Source of the DNA: Periweissella beninensis
GTDB lineage: Bacteria; Bacillota; Bacilli; Lactobacillales; Lactobacillaceae
Assembly: GCF_016908275.1 (NCBI RefSeq)
Contig: NZ_JAFBDN010000006.1
Location: forward strand, 1-64,000
Direction: 5' to 3'
Length of the DNA: 64,000 nt
Both the position numbers and the translations under genes were made by a program. Numbering within the stretch: position 1 is the stretch's first letter; each line of letters opens with the position of its first letter. The notes under the pieces were generated by a model. It was not told the DNA's origin. It made no database searches and saw only the letters and a program-made list of their open reading frames with translations. Shown here piece by piece: positions 1-7,849 of the stretch.

Positions 1-31
1 AAGGTCGTTGGTTCAAATCCAGCTCCCGCAA
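1..31 (+). tRNA. tRNA-Met (probably initiator), 3' end only
   Basis: Only the 3' part is in the window: the T arm (GTTGG, loop TTCAAAT, CCAGC) followed by the acceptor strand TCCCGCA and an A discriminator. The stretch AAGGTCGTTGGTTCAAATCC matches my recollection of bacterial initiator tRNA-Met. The anticodon lies outside the window, so identity is inferred. No CCA is encoded. It is the first visible member of a tRNA operon that runs to position 725. Confidence 0.7.
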
Positions 32-38
32 TAGCAAT

Positions 39-112
39 GGTCGCATGGTATAGTTGGTTATTACGCCCGCCTGTCACGCGGGAGATCACGGGTTCGAGTC
101 CCGTTGTGACCG
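39..112 (+). tRNA. tRNA-Asp (GUC)
   Basis: Complete 74-nt cloverleaf. The acceptor strands GGTCGCA and TGTGACC pair with one G-U, the anticodon loop is CTGTCAC (anticodon GTC), the T arm carries TTCGAGT, and the discriminator is G. CCA is not encoded, so the CCA-adding enzyme must finish it. It lies 7 nt after the tRNA-Met end. Confidence 0.95.
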
Positions 113-116
113 TTTT

Positions 117-189
117 GGCTCAGTAGCTCAGTTGGTAGAGCAATGGATTGAAGCTCCATGTGTCGGCGGTTCGATTCCGTCCTGCGCCA
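117..189 (+). tRNA. tRNA-Phe (GAA)
   Basis: Complete 73-nt cloverleaf with anticodon loop TTGAAGC (anticodon GAA). Acceptor strands GGCTCAG and CTGCGCC leave a T-C mismatch at the fourth pair (positions 120 and 185). The base 3' of the anticodon is G rather than the A usual in bacterial tRNA-Phe. All other stems pair well and the gene sits inside the tRNA operon, so it is probably functional. CCA is not encoded. Confidence 0.93.
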
Positions 190-218
190 TAGATAGCAAA
201 GCTATCGATTCAGAATAT

Positions 219-289
219 GCGAATGTAGTTCAATGGTAGAACGCTAGCCTTCCAAGCTCGATACGCGGGTTCGATTCCCGTCATTCGCT
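219..289 (+). tRNA. tRNA-Gly (UCC)
   Basis: Complete 71-nt cloverleaf with acceptor pair GCGAATG/CATTCGC and anticodon loop CTTCCAA (anticodon TCC). The short D arm is typical of tRNA-Gly. The discriminator is T and CCA is not encoded. A small hairpin (GATAGC, AAA, GCTATC) lies in the spacer before it at about 192-207 and may be a processing signal. Confidence 0.95.
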
Positions 290-295
290 TTATAT

Positions 296-369
<74 letters not shown>

Positions 370-405
370 TGAATACTCTAATAAAGGGTATGAAGATTGG
401 ATTTT

Positions 406-493
406 GGGGAAGTACTCAAGAGGCTGAAGAGGCGCCCCTGCTAAGGGTGTAGGTCGTGAAAGCGGCGCGAGGGTTCGAATCCCTCCTTCTCCG
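406..493 (+). tRNA. tRNA-Ser (GCU)
   Basis: 88-nt class II tRNA with a long variable arm. Acceptor GGGGAAG pairs with CTTCTCC (one G-U), the anticodon loop is CTGCTAA (anticodon GCT), and the discriminator is the G usual for serine tRNAs. CCA is not encoded. Confidence 0.95.
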
Positions 494-531
494 TAAGATC
501 TGTTTAGTTTTTAAAATTTCTAATTAAATTT

Positions 532-603
532 GTCCCGTTGGTCAAGTGGTTAAGACATCGCCCTTTCACGGCGGTATCACGAGTTCGAATCTCGTACGGG
601 ACA
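532..603 (+). tRNA. tRNA-Glu (UUC)
   Basis: 72-nt cloverleaf. Acceptor GTCCCGT pairs with ACGGGAC, the anticodon loop is CTTTCAC (anticodon TTC), and the discriminator is A. It is the main glutamate tRNA; a second species with anticodon CTC lies at 1141-1212. Confidence 0.95.
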
Positions 604-635
604 TACTAAGTGAGAAGCTTAGTATTGTTTTTTGT

Positions 636-725
636 GGAGGATTACCCAAGTCTGGCTGAAGGGAATGGTCTTGAAAACCATCAGGTCGTGAAAGCGGCGC
701 GAGAGTTCGAATCTCTCATCCTCCT
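636..725 (+). tRNA. tRNA-Ser (UGA)
   Basis: 90-nt class II tRNA with a long variable arm. Acceptor GGAGGAT pairs with ATCCTCC and the anticodon loop is CTTGAAA (anticodon TGA). The base at the discriminator position is T, whereas tRNA-Ser(GCU) in the same operon has the usual G. CCA is not encoded. It is the last tRNA of the operon, 60 nt before the terminator. Confidence 0.93.
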
Positions 726-785
726 TATTAGTAATTACTAGTTAAGTTATTTGTATAAATATAATTTAATTAATAAGCATCGAAT

Positions 786-828
786 AAAAATCCAATTGAA
801 AATGAAAAACATTTTCAATTGGATTTTT
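786..828 (+). terminator. Terminator of the tRNA operon
   Basis: A 19-bp perfect inverted repeat (centre ATTGAAAATG / CATTTTCAAT) with a 5-nt A loop, ending in a T run. The 5' arm begins with A5, so it could work in both directions. It closes the tRNA operon, and the IS remnant abuts it directly at 829. Confidence 0.85.
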
Positions 829-882
829 GGCTCTTTGTCAAATGGTACTGATAGACTAAATAATTAAATTAATTTATTAAGC

Positions 883-915
883 AACTAATTCATAATTTGA
901 ATTAGTTATTTTTTT
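883..915 (+). terminator. Hairpin plus T run inside the IS remnant
   Basis: A 10-bp stem AACTAATTCA / TGAATTAGTT with a 5-nt loop is followed on the plus strand by A and seven T residues. No gene ends here. It is best explained as the outward-facing terminator at the end of the ISL3-type element, which shields it from neighbouring transcription. Confidence 0.5.
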
Positions 916-972
916 GTAATTTATCGCAAAATATGAATTTTTAAAGCTAATTAAAATACTCTTTAAAATAAG

Positions 973-1056
973 CTATCTTAAATTTTCAAAATTTCTAAAA
1001 CCATATGCGATACGATCGATGACATTTGTGTTATTGTTTTCGATGAAATTGTTAAA
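973..1056 (-). pseudogene. C-terminal fragment of an ISL3-family transposase
   Basis: The minus strand reads ...NTNVIDRIAYGFRNFENLR followed by TAG. The block VI.RIAYGFRNF matches the end of ISL3-type transposases as I remember them (N.IKVIKRIAYGFRNF). In-frame stop codons lie directly upstream (for example the TAA just beyond 1056), and no further transposase sequence was recognised up to the tRNA-Glu promoter. This is a dead fragment. Confidence 0.6.
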
Positions 1057-1099
1057 TTATAATTTTCGCTAATCTTTTGATAAATATATATAAAAAAGG

Positions 1100-1127
1100 T
1101 TGACTATTTTGTATATGATACTATAAT
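1100..1127 (+). promoter_or_regulatory. Promoter of tRNA-Glu(CUC)
   Basis: A -35 box TTGACT (1100-1105) and a perfect -10 box TATAAT (1122-1127) are separated by 16 nt. Transcription would start about 7 nt before the tRNA at 1141. Confidence 0.8.
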
Positions 1128-1140
1128 TAATACTTGTAAT

Positions 1141-1212
1141 GGCCTGTTGGTCAAGTGGTCAAGACGTCGCGTTCTCAGCGCGGAATCCTGAGTTCGATCC
1201 TCAGACAGGCTA
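1141..1212 (+). tRNA. tRNA-Glu (CUC)
   Basis: 72-nt cloverleaf. Acceptor GGCCTGT pairs with ACAGGCT (one G-T), the anticodon loop is TTCTCAG (anticodon CTC), and the T arm carries TTCGATC. The body resembles tRNA-Glu(UUC) of lactic acid bacteria. The gene stands alone with its own promoter (1100-1127) and terminator (1265-1313). It would read GAG, which UUC can already read by wobble. CCA is not encoded. Confidence 0.9.
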
Positions 1213-1264
1213 TAATGTTATATACCTAGTTAGTATAATGTAAAATATTAAATATGATTTACAA

Positions 1265-1313
1265 AGTAAAATGGTTGGGAAATTTATTTTTCCAGCCATT
1301 TTACTATTTTTTT
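1265..1313 (+). terminator. Terminator of tRNA-Glu(CUC)
   Basis: Stem AGTAAAATGG / CCATTTTACT extended inward by TGGGAAA / TTTCCAG-type pairing, followed by a run of seven T residues. It lies about 50 nt after the tRNA. Confidence 0.85.
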
Positions 1314-1381
1314 AGATTATTTTGTATCAATTAAAAAATTTTTGATAAAATAATATTATGTAATTGAAACGAGGCAAAATA

Positions 1382-2164
1382 ATGAAAGTAAAAGTATTAG
1401 TAGCTACACATAAAGCATACGCAATGCCAAAAGATAAAGAGTTATATGAACCAATTCAAGTTGGGAAAATCCTTCATCCAGAATTGAACTTAAAATGCAT
1501 AGGTGATGATACAGGTGATAATATTTCTAATAAAAATCCTTCATATAATGAGTTAACAGCGTTATATTGGGCATGGAAAAATCTCACTGAATATGAGGCA
1601 ATTGGTTTGGTGCATTATCGTCGATACTTATCTCTAAACCGAAAGAAAAGTTTGGTAACTATTTTAAATCAACAGCAAATTGAAACATTATTTCAAGAAG
1701 CAGATATTATTTTACCGAAAAAAAGACGATATTACATTGAATCAAACTATTCACACTATGCGCATGCGCATCACATAGAGCCCTTAGATCTTACAAGAGA
1801 TATCTTGGCAAGCAAGTATCCGACGTATCTAGCCACATTTGATATTGTAATGAATAGGAAATCAGCGCACATGTTCAATATGTTTATTATGAAGAAAAAT
1901 AAATTTGATCAATATGCAGAATGGCTCTTTGACATTCTTAATGATGTGGAAAAGCAAATCGATACTACTAATTGGTCTACTTATGAACAACGCGTATATG
2001 GGTTTATTAGTGAACGATTACTTGATGTATGGCTAGAAACAAATCATTATGCTTATAAAGAAGTGAATTATGTGCATATGGAAAAACAAAACTGGCCTAA
2101 AAAAATTGGAAGTTTTCTATGGCGAAAATTTAGAAAGCCAAGTAAAGAATTGGGAGCAAAATAA
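1382..2164 (+). CDS. DUF4422 glycosyltransferase-like protein
   Basis: A 260-residue protein of the DUF4422 type, found in capsule, exopolysaccharide and teichoic-acid clusters and regarded as a glycosyltransferase. The N-terminal strand VKVLVATHKAY, the segment YNELTALYWAWKNL and the motif GLVHYRRYL are the family hallmarks. There is no signal peptide or membrane segment, so it should act in the cytoplasm. ATG 1382 is chosen because CGAGG lies 7 nt upstream; an in-frame TTG at 1364 has no ribosome site. The stop overlaps the next start (TAATG), so the two are translationally coupled. Donor and acceptor sugars cannot be told. Confidence 0.85.
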   Translation: MKVKVLVATHKAYAMPKDKELYEPIQVGKILHPELNLKCIGDDTGDNISNKNPSYNELTALYWAWKNLTEYEAIGLVHYRRYLSLNRKKSLVTILNQQQIETLFQEADIILPKKRRYYIESNYSHYAHAHHIEPLDLTRDILASKYPTYLATFDIVMNRKSAHMFNMFIMKKNKFDQYAEWLFDILNDVEKQIDTTNWSTYEQRVYGFISERLLDVWLETNHYAYKEVNYVHMEKQNWPKKIGSFLWRKFRKPSKELGAK

Positions 2165-4074
2165 TGGTGCTTAGCCAACTTAAAACGTATATCAATACAT
2201 ATCCCCAAATTAATTATGAAAACGTAGTTAATAGGTTAGTTAGTAGTGAATATATTAGTTTTGACATATTTGATACTTTATTAAAGCGTGATGTCAAGCA
2301 TGTTCAGGACGTGTTCTTTTTTGTAGAAAAAAAATGGAATGAAAAAAATCCTAACAATCAAATTAAAAACTTTACAAAAAAACGTATTAATGCGGAAAAG
2401 AAAGCATATGAAAAGTATGGCAAGAGTACAACAATAGAAAATATTTATGAATTTTTAAATGTTGATACGGCAGTTAAAAATTTAGAAATGAAAATAGAAT
2501 ATGACTTGAATATTGCTAATCAACCATTTTTGGAAATATTTAAAGAATTAATTGCTTTAAAAAAGAAAGTATATCTTATTTCAGATATGTATTTACCAAA
2601 ACAGGTAATAAAAAAAATGCTAGATAAAGCTGGCTTTATCGGCTATCAAGCGCTGTTTGTTTCTTGTGAAATGAGTAAGGATAAAATTAGTGGTGACTTA
2701 TTTAAATACGTAATTAAACATGAGAATATAAACGTTAGAAATTTAATTCATGTAGGTGATTCATGGAAGGCTGATTGGTTGGGTGCTAAAAAAATAGGTC
2801 TTAAAACTTATCATATTCCTAAGTATGTGGTGAATATTAAAAAATATACTACTAAGAAGAGCTTACTTGATGATACTATAGATAGCTTCATAAATAATCG
2901 TATTGAAAATTATGAATATGATAAATATCAAAAATTTGGCTATCAAGTATTTGGACCAGTACTATTAGGATTTATACAATGGCTAAATGAAAGCTTAGAT
3001 GAAAATAAAAAACTTTACTTCTTAGCACGTGATGGCTATATCGTAAAGTTAGCTTATGAATTATTATTTTCTAATCAAAATAGTGGTACATATCTTTATG
3101 GTTCAAGGCGTGCTTTTAAGGTTCCCTTATTGCAATATGCGCAAACATTAAAGGAAATTGCTGAAGTAATCAATTTACCTAGTACCTATACAGCTGATGA
3201 ACTATTAGATGCAGTTGGGTTAGCTAAATATGAAATTAAACATCAATTGGGATCAATGGTTTATACAGAGTTTTATTTTGAAAATATTCCGGAATTGAAG
3301 CAATTAATACAAAATAATTTAGCATTAATTAAGAAAAATTCTAAACTAGAAGGTCATAATTTATTACAATATTTAAAACAAGTAGAATTTGAAGGTGAGA
3401 TAAATATTGTTGATATTGGTTGGCGCGGTAGTATGCAAGCATACTTAGAAGAGTTTACTAAGTTGAATCAAGTGAATGTTAAGCTTCACGGTCTATATGT
3501 TGGTTTGACCGCGGATGCACAACAATATGGTATCAACGCACAAGGATATTGGTTTGATATGCTTAAAAATACAACGGATATTGATCTAGCAACACCATTT
3601 AAAGGTTTATTAGAATTTTTATTTTCGGCAAATCATGGAACTACTTTATATTTTGAAAATAAAACCTCTTTAGTTGAACCTAAATTAGCACCATATGAAT
3701 ACGATGGTACGCATAATTTAAAAATTCAAGGTGAATTATTAAACTCAATTCGAGGTGCTGCTTTGCAATTTATTAAAGATTTTAAAGAAAGTGGCCTAAA
3801 TAATAATTTAATTATCGATGTTAAAACTGCATTTAATAGATTAGAGGACGTTGGATTAAAACCAACAATGGTCGACGTTAATTATTTAGGTGATTTTATC
3901 TTTGTTGATCAAAATATAAATGCCTTAGCTAAACCAAAAAGGTTAATCTACTATATGGTACATCCTAAGCGTTTAAAATATGATCTATTGGCTTCACGCT
4001 GGAAAATTGGTTTTATGAAACGTCTTGTAAAATGCCCAATTAATTATTATTATCTCTATAAAATGTTAAAATAG
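2164..4074 (+). CDS. HAD-type hydrolase with large C-terminal domain, glycan-locus protein (COG5610-like)
   Basis: A 636-residue cytoplasmic protein. Residues about 30-220 form a HAD-like domain: SFDIFDTLLKR holds the DxxxT nucleophile motif, LISDMYLP the second motif, and HVGDSWKAD the acidic third motif. The remaining 400 residues include LYFLARDGYIVKLAYELLF and NIVDIGWRGSMQAYL, blocks I associate with the COG5610 type found in polysaccharide clusters. The usual reading is a phosphatase acting on a sugar-phosphate or polyol-phosphate intermediate, but no substrate is established. It overlaps the DUF4422 gene by one base and is followed by licD 12 nt later. Confidence 0.75.
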   Translation: MVLSQLKTYINTYPQINYENVVNRLVSSEYISFDIFDTLLKRDVKHVQDVFFFVEKKWNEKNPNNQIKNFTKKRINAEKKAYEKYGKSTTIENIYEFLNVDTAVKNLEMKIEYDLNIANQPFLEIFKELIALKKKVYLISDMYLPKQVIKKMLDKAGFIGYQALFVSCEMSKDKISGDLFKYVIKHENINVRNLIHVGDSWKADWLGAKKIGLKTYHIPKYVVNIKKYTTKKSLLDDTIDSFINNRIENYEYDKYQKFGYQVFGPVLLGFIQWLNESLDENKKLYFLARDGYIVKLAYELLFSNQNSGTYLYGSRRAFKVPLLQYAQTLKEIAEVINLPSTYTADELLDAVGLAKYEIKHQLGSMVYTEFYFENIPELKQLIQNNLALIKKNSKLEGHNLLQYLKQVEFEGEINIVDIGWRGSMQAYLEEFTKLNQVNVKLHGLYVGLTADAQQYGINAQGYWFDMLKNTTDIDLATPFKGLLEFLFSANHGTTLYFENKTSLVEPKLAPYEYDGTHNLKIQGELLNSIRGAALQFIKDFKESGLNNNLIIDVKTAFNRLEDVGLKPTMVDVNYLGDFIFVDQNINALAKPKRLIYYMVHPKRLKYDLLASRWKIGFMKRLVKCPINYYYLYKMLK

Positions 4075-4086
4075 GAAGAATAAAAT

Positions 4087-4842
4087 ATGAATAGCATGCA
4101 GGAAGCTAATTTAAAATTGTTTCAAGAAATTATCATATTATGTGAACAGTATCAGATACCGTACATTCTATTGGGTGGAACCTTATTAGGTGCTGTTAGA
4201 CATGCGGGATTCATTCCATGGGATGATGATATGGATATTGGCTTTACTAGGAAAAATTATGAAAAATTTTTAGATTGTGCCGAAAAATACTTTGAAAATA
4301 CACATTATAATGTGCAAAGAGATGGCACCGATGCAATTCATTTTGGTTTTAGTAGAATTGTTAATACACACTTTAAAATAAAAGCAAAAGATCATTCTGC
4401 TAATAATTTGTTTATCGATATTTTTCCGTTAGATCAGTTACCGAATAAGCCAAAATTAGCGTTTAATAAATTTCGCTTTATAAATATTGCTATTAACAAT
4501 CGCTGTAAAGTGGCACTACATCAATCTGTAAAAAGAGCTATAATTGCTAATTTGATTGGTTTAACAACGATGTTTTTGTCAGTTAAACAACTTAAAAAAA
4601 TTAGATATAACCTAATGACAAAATATCAAGGCAATAATACGGATAAATATTATAATTTAGCATCACCATATCAATTTGGAACTGAATATTTTAACGGTAA
4701 TGAATTAGAAAAGTTTAAAAATGCTCGTTTTGAAGAAGTACAAATAAAGATTCCAGTTGGAGCTAAATCTTTTTTAAAAAGATTATATGGTGAATGGCAA
4801 AAAGAACCATCATTAGCACAAAGAAGAACTCACTTGGAATAA
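4087..4842 (+). CDS. LicD family phosphotransferase
   Basis: A 251-residue cytoplasmic protein of the LicD (nucleotidyltransferase-fold) family. Members transfer phosphocholine or other phospho-substituents from a nucleotide-activated donor to teichoic acids or polysaccharides. The signature LLGGTLLGAVRHAGFIPWDDDMDIGF at residues about 25-52 contains the GG, RH and WDDDxD elements, and FIDIFPLDQLP follows near residue 115. It is third in the glycan operon. A second LicD lies at 7850-8653; the two share the signature but differ elsewhere. An in-frame ATG at 4096 is an alternative start. The group transferred is unknown. Confidence 0.9.
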   Translation: MNSMQEANLKLFQEIIILCEQYQIPYILLGGTLLGAVRHAGFIPWDDDMDIGFTRKNYEKFLDCAEKYFENTHYNVQRDGTDAIHFGFSRIVNTHFKIKAKDHSANNLFIDIFPLDQLPNKPKLAFNKFRFINIAINNRCKVALHQSVKRAIIANLIGLTTMFLSVKQLKKIRYNLMTKYQGNNTDKYYNLASPYQFGTEYFNGNELEKFKNARFEEVQIKIPVGAKSFLKRLYGEWQKEPSLAQRRTHLE

Positions 4843-4864
4843 AGTTAGGAGAAAATAAAAATTT

Positions 4865-6304
4865 ATGAAAGTTATTCGAAATTACTTTATAAATTTAGGT
4901 TATCAATTATTAATATTAATGGCACCGCTACTGACAATTCCTTATGTATCAAGAGTTTTGGGACCTGAAAATGTAGGAATCAATGCATACACTAATTCAG
5001 TAATGACTTATTTATTAATTTTTGCTACATTTGGTTTAAATATGTATGGCACAAATAAAATTAAGCAAGAAACTAAAGCTGATAGAAGAGCTAAATTATT
5101 TTGGGAAATTGAGCTATTACAGGTTTTAATGGTTGTGATTGCCCTTTCGCTTTATATGATATTGACATCTTTTGCAGCCCGATTTAGACCATATTTTTGG
5201 GCTCAAGGTATTTCAATTTTAGCAGTTGCATTTGATATCTCATGGTATTTTACAGGGACCAATGAATATCGAAAAACATTGTTTAGAAATACCATAATTA
5301 GAGTTTTAGGAATTGTTTTTATTTTAGTATTAGTAAAAACAAGTAGTGATTTATTACTATATATTCTAGTTACTGCCTTAGCTGGTTTATTGGGTAATCT
5401 ATCACTATGGCCAGCACTAAAAGATCATTTAGTTAAAATTAATATGGGAACATTAATATTTTTACCACATGTTAAGCCAGCCTTTTTGCTATTGTTGCCC
5501 ACGGTAGCAAGTCAAATTTATTTAATGATTAATCGCACATTGTTAGGTAAGTTAGATGCAATTAGTGCTTCCGGTTATTTTGATTATGGTTCAAAGTTAG
5601 TTATGGTTTTGATAGCGATGGTAACAGCATTAGGCTATGTTATGTTACCGGTAGCATATAAAAGTGCAAAAAAAGGGAATGATGCACTATTGTATGAACA
5701 ATTAAAAACAAGCATGGATATTACGACCAGTCTAGGTACTGGGTTAGCATTTGGAATTGCGGCAATTGCTAGTCAAATGTCAACATGGCTTTTAGGTAGT
5801 GGGTATGAACCGGTAACACCATTATTAATGATTATTGCACCGGCGGTGTTATTAATTGGTTGGAGTAATGTATTAGGCCAACAGTATATGATTTTAAAAA
5901 GGAAAACAACTGTATATACGGCTATTTTATGGGCTGGGGTAGTATTAAATATTAGTTTTGATTTTCTTTTAATTCCTTGGTTTGGATTAAACGGAGCAGC
6001 GATGGGATTGGTTATTTCGGAAATAATTATTGTAATATGGCAACTGGCAGTCTTACAAAAAGAGGTGGCCATTGGTGGCTTATTTGCTGAAATTTGGAAA
6101 TATCTATTTTCGGGAGTCGTTATGTTTGGAATTGTTTTTTATTTAAATAATACTCAGTTTAAAAACGCGCATCATTTACTATTGCAAATAATTTTAGGGA
6201 TTATTATTTATGGTGGATTGTTAATTTTCTTTGAAACTCCAATTGTCCGTAGAGCACGCCAAATCCTTAAGGATGCAATGATTGAACCAGAAATTAGAGC
6301 CTAA
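4865..6304 (+). CDS. Wzx-type polysaccharide flippase
   Basis: A 479-residue polytopic membrane protein of the MVF/Wzx superfamily, which flips lipid-linked glycan units across the membrane. The N-terminus (YQLLILMAPLLTIPYVSRVLGPENVGINAYTNS) is the standard polysaccharide-biosynthesis-protein opening, and about 12-14 hydrophobic segments cover the whole length. GGAGA precedes the ATG at a rather long spacing. It closes the first glycan operon. Its presence implies that a lipid-linked repeat is exported by a Wzx-type route; no Wzy polymerase is seen in the window. Confidence 0.9.
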   Translation: MKVIRNYFINLGYQLLILMAPLLTIPYVSRVLGPENVGINAYTNSVMTYLLIFATFGLNMYGTNKIKQETKADRRAKLFWEIELLQVLMVVIALSLYMILTSFAARFRPYFWAQGISILAVAFDISWYFTGTNEYRKTLFRNTIIRVLGIVFILVLVKTSSDLLLYILVTALAGLLGNLSLWPALKDHLVKINMGTLIFLPHVKPAFLLLLPTVASQIYLMINRTLLGKLDAISASGYFDYGSKLVMVLIAMVTALGYVMLPVAYKSAKKGNDALLYEQLKTSMDITTSLGTGLAFGIAAIASQMSTWLLGSGYEPVTPLLMIIAPAVLLIGWSNVLGQQYMILKRKTTVYTAILWAGVVLNISFDFLLIPWFGLNGAAMGLVISEIIIVIWQLAVLQKEVAIGGLFAEIWKYLFSGVVMFGIVFYLNNTQFKNAHHLLLQIILGIIIYGGLLIFFETPIVRRARQILKDAMIEPEIRA

Positions 6305-6325
6305 TAATAAAGGAGCCAAGTATAA

Positions 6326-7114
6326 TTGATAAAAATTACTAAAGTTAAACGACAGGCAAAAAAAACAAGATATAATTTATATGAAAAAAATGAAATATTT
6401 ATCTGTGCCGTTGCAGAAACAACTTTAATTAAATTTAATCTATTTGTAGGTACAGAATTAACATCTGAGAAATTGGCAGAAATAATTACGAGTGATACCC
6501 AAGTAAGGGCCTATCAAAGTGCCTTAAATTATTTAAGTTATGCAATTAAATCTGAATATGAAATTAAAAAAAAATTATTGGATCTGGGATTTACAACTAA
6601 TATAACTGATTCAGTGATTAATAAATTAAAAGATAAAAATTTATTGAATGATTTAGTTTATGCTAAGGAGTACGTTCGAACAAAAACTTTAATGGGGACT
6701 GATGGCCCAATTAAGTTAAGAAATGCTTTGATGAAAAAACAAATAGCAACAGTAGACATCGAAGATGCTTTGGCTAAATACCCAGTAGCAAAACAATTGG
6801 ACAATGGGAAGGCATTGGTTGAAAAACTAAATTATCGATATCGAAAAGAGGCTGTATTAAAGAAACGGCAAAAAATTTATCAACAACTTATTATGAAAGG
6901 ATATCCAGCCAATATTATTGATAAGTTATTAGTAATGATTGATCAGGACGAAAGTAATGCTGAACTGAATAATTTGCTAACACAAGCAAATAAATTATGG
7001 ACACGTAATCAAAAATATGCCGATAATGAACGACGATTGAAAACAAAGCTAATGTTAGCTAATCGTGGCTTTAAATTTGATATGATTGAAGAAGTGTTAG
7101 ATAAGTTAAATTAA
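6326..7114 (+). CDS. recX: Regulatory protein RecX
   Basis: A 262-residue RecX, which binds RecA filaments and moderates recombinase activity. The central part has the RecX three-helix repeats: ALNYLSYAIKSEYEIKKKLLDLGF and VIDKLKDKNLLNDLVYAKEYVR. The long form with an extra N-terminal region is usual in Bacillota. The start is TTG at 6326 with AAAGGAG 10-11 nt upstream; no ATG fits the N-terminus. It lies 21 nt after the flippase and may be cotranscribed with it. Pairing with a DUF402 gene, as here, is common in lactobacilli. Confidence 0.92.
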   Translation: MIKITKVKRQAKKTRYNLYEKNEIFICAVAETTLIKFNLFVGTELTSEKLAEIITSDTQVRAYQSALNYLSYAIKSEYEIKKKLLDLGFTTNITDSVINKLKDKNLLNDLVYAKEYVRTKTLMGTDGPIKLRNALMKKQIATVDIEDALAKYPVAKQLDNGKALVEKLNYRYRKEAVLKKRQKIYQQLIMKGYPANIIDKLLVMIDQDESNAELNNLLTQANKLWTRNQKYADNERRLKTKLMLANRGFKFDMIEEVLDKLN

Positions 7115-7149
7115 TTATAATTAGAAATAAAAATTATTTGCTTAGATAA

Positions 7150-7180
7150 TTCACACAACTAAGTTTTTTGAGTGTATAAT
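7150..7180 (+). promoter_or_regulatory. Promoter of the DUF402 gene, very close to the start codon
   Basis: A perfect -10 TATAAT (7175-7180) is preceded by TTCACA (7150-7155), a 5/6 match to TTGACA with a long 19-nt spacing. The predicted transcription start falls at about 7187, on the first ATG of the gene, so the mRNA would be nearly or fully leaderless. Confidence 0.55.
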
Positions 7181-7185
7181 GAATA

Positions 7186-7773
7186 ATGAAATTCGATGTT
7201 GATTCAGAAAGTTGGTTGGTTATGGTCAAGGAACGCGGACCGCGGGAGGGCGACTTTATTACCATCAAAAGCTATAAGCATGACGGGAGTTTACATCGAA
7301 CTTGGCGTGATACCATGGTGCTTAAAACAAGTGAAAATGCAATAATTGGTGTTAATGACCATACTTTAGTTACAGAGGATGATGGTCGAAGATGGGTGAC
7401 TCGTGAGCCAGCAATTGTTTATTTTCACAAGCATTATTGGTTCAACATTATCGCAATGATTCGAGATAATGGTGTTTCATATTACTGTAACTTGGCATCA
7501 CCATTTGTTTTAGATAAAGAGGCTTTGAAATATATCGATTATGATTTGGATGTTAAAGTTTATCCAGATGGTGAAAAACGATTGTTGGATGTAGATGAAT
7601 ATGAAGCCCATGGTAATCAATGGCATTATTCTAAGGAAATTGATAAAATTTTAAAAGAAAATGTCAAAGTCTTAGTTGATTGGATTAATAACGGTAAAGG
7701 GCCTTTTTCAAAGGAGTATGTAGACCTTTGGTATAATAGATATCAAGAGTTGTCTCGTCGTGCAGACAGCTAA
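7186..7773 (+). CDS. DUF402 nucleoside tri-/diphosphate phosphatase
   Basis: A 195-residue DUF402 protein. Staphylococcal and other Bacillota relatives hydrolyse nucleoside tri- and diphosphates. Family blocks seen are [71 protein letters not shown] and [11 protein letters not shown]. Relatives begin close to the REGDF motif; here ATG 7186 adds about 20 residues and ATG 7222 is an in-frame alternative. Neither has a Shine-Dalgarno sequence, and the promoter -10 box ends 5 nt before the first ATG. A terminator follows at 7793. Confidence 0.88.
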   Translation: MKFDVDSESWLVMVKERGPREGDFITIKSYKHDGSLHRTWRDTMVLKTSENAIIGVNDHTLVTEDDGRRWVTREPAIVYFHKHYWFNIIAMIRDNGVSYYCNLASPFVLDKEALKYIDYDLDVKVYPDGEKRLLDVDEYEAHGNQWHYSKEIDKILKENVKVLVDWINNGKGPFSKEYVDLWYNRYQELSRRADS

Positions 7774-7792
7774 GTCGCTGTAGATATATAAA

Positions 7793-7825
7793 GGGCGGAA
7801 GACTGTAAAGTTTCCGTCTTTTATT
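7793..7825 (+). terminator. Terminator after the DUF402 gene
   Basis: The stem GGCGGAAGAC / GTTTCCGTC, with G-U pairs and a loop around TGTAAA, is followed by TTTTATTTTTAT. It separates the DUF402 gene from the second licD. Confidence 0.7.
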
Positions 7826-7849
7826 TTTATTTAAATAAAGGATTATAAA

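Larger units (their letters stand above)
829..1056 (-). mobile_element. Decayed remnant of an ISL3-family insertion sequence
   Basis: Position 829 begins with GGCTCTTTGTCAAATGGTAC, which resembles the terminal inverted repeats I recall for ISL3-family elements of lactic acid bacteria. Further in, the minus strand encodes the family's conserved C-terminus (see 973-1056). A hairpin plus T run at 883-915 lies between, as expected for the 3' end of an element. The rest of the transposase and the other end are missing. The element sits directly behind the tRNA operon terminator. Confidence 0.6.

Noticed and set aside
54-239. Plus-strand open frame across tRNA genes
   Set aside because: It is a chance frame through tRNA-Asp, tRNA-Phe and tRNA-Gly.
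5773-6072. Minus-strand open frame of 99 codons
   Set aside because: It mirrors the flippase gene and has no protein-like features of its own.
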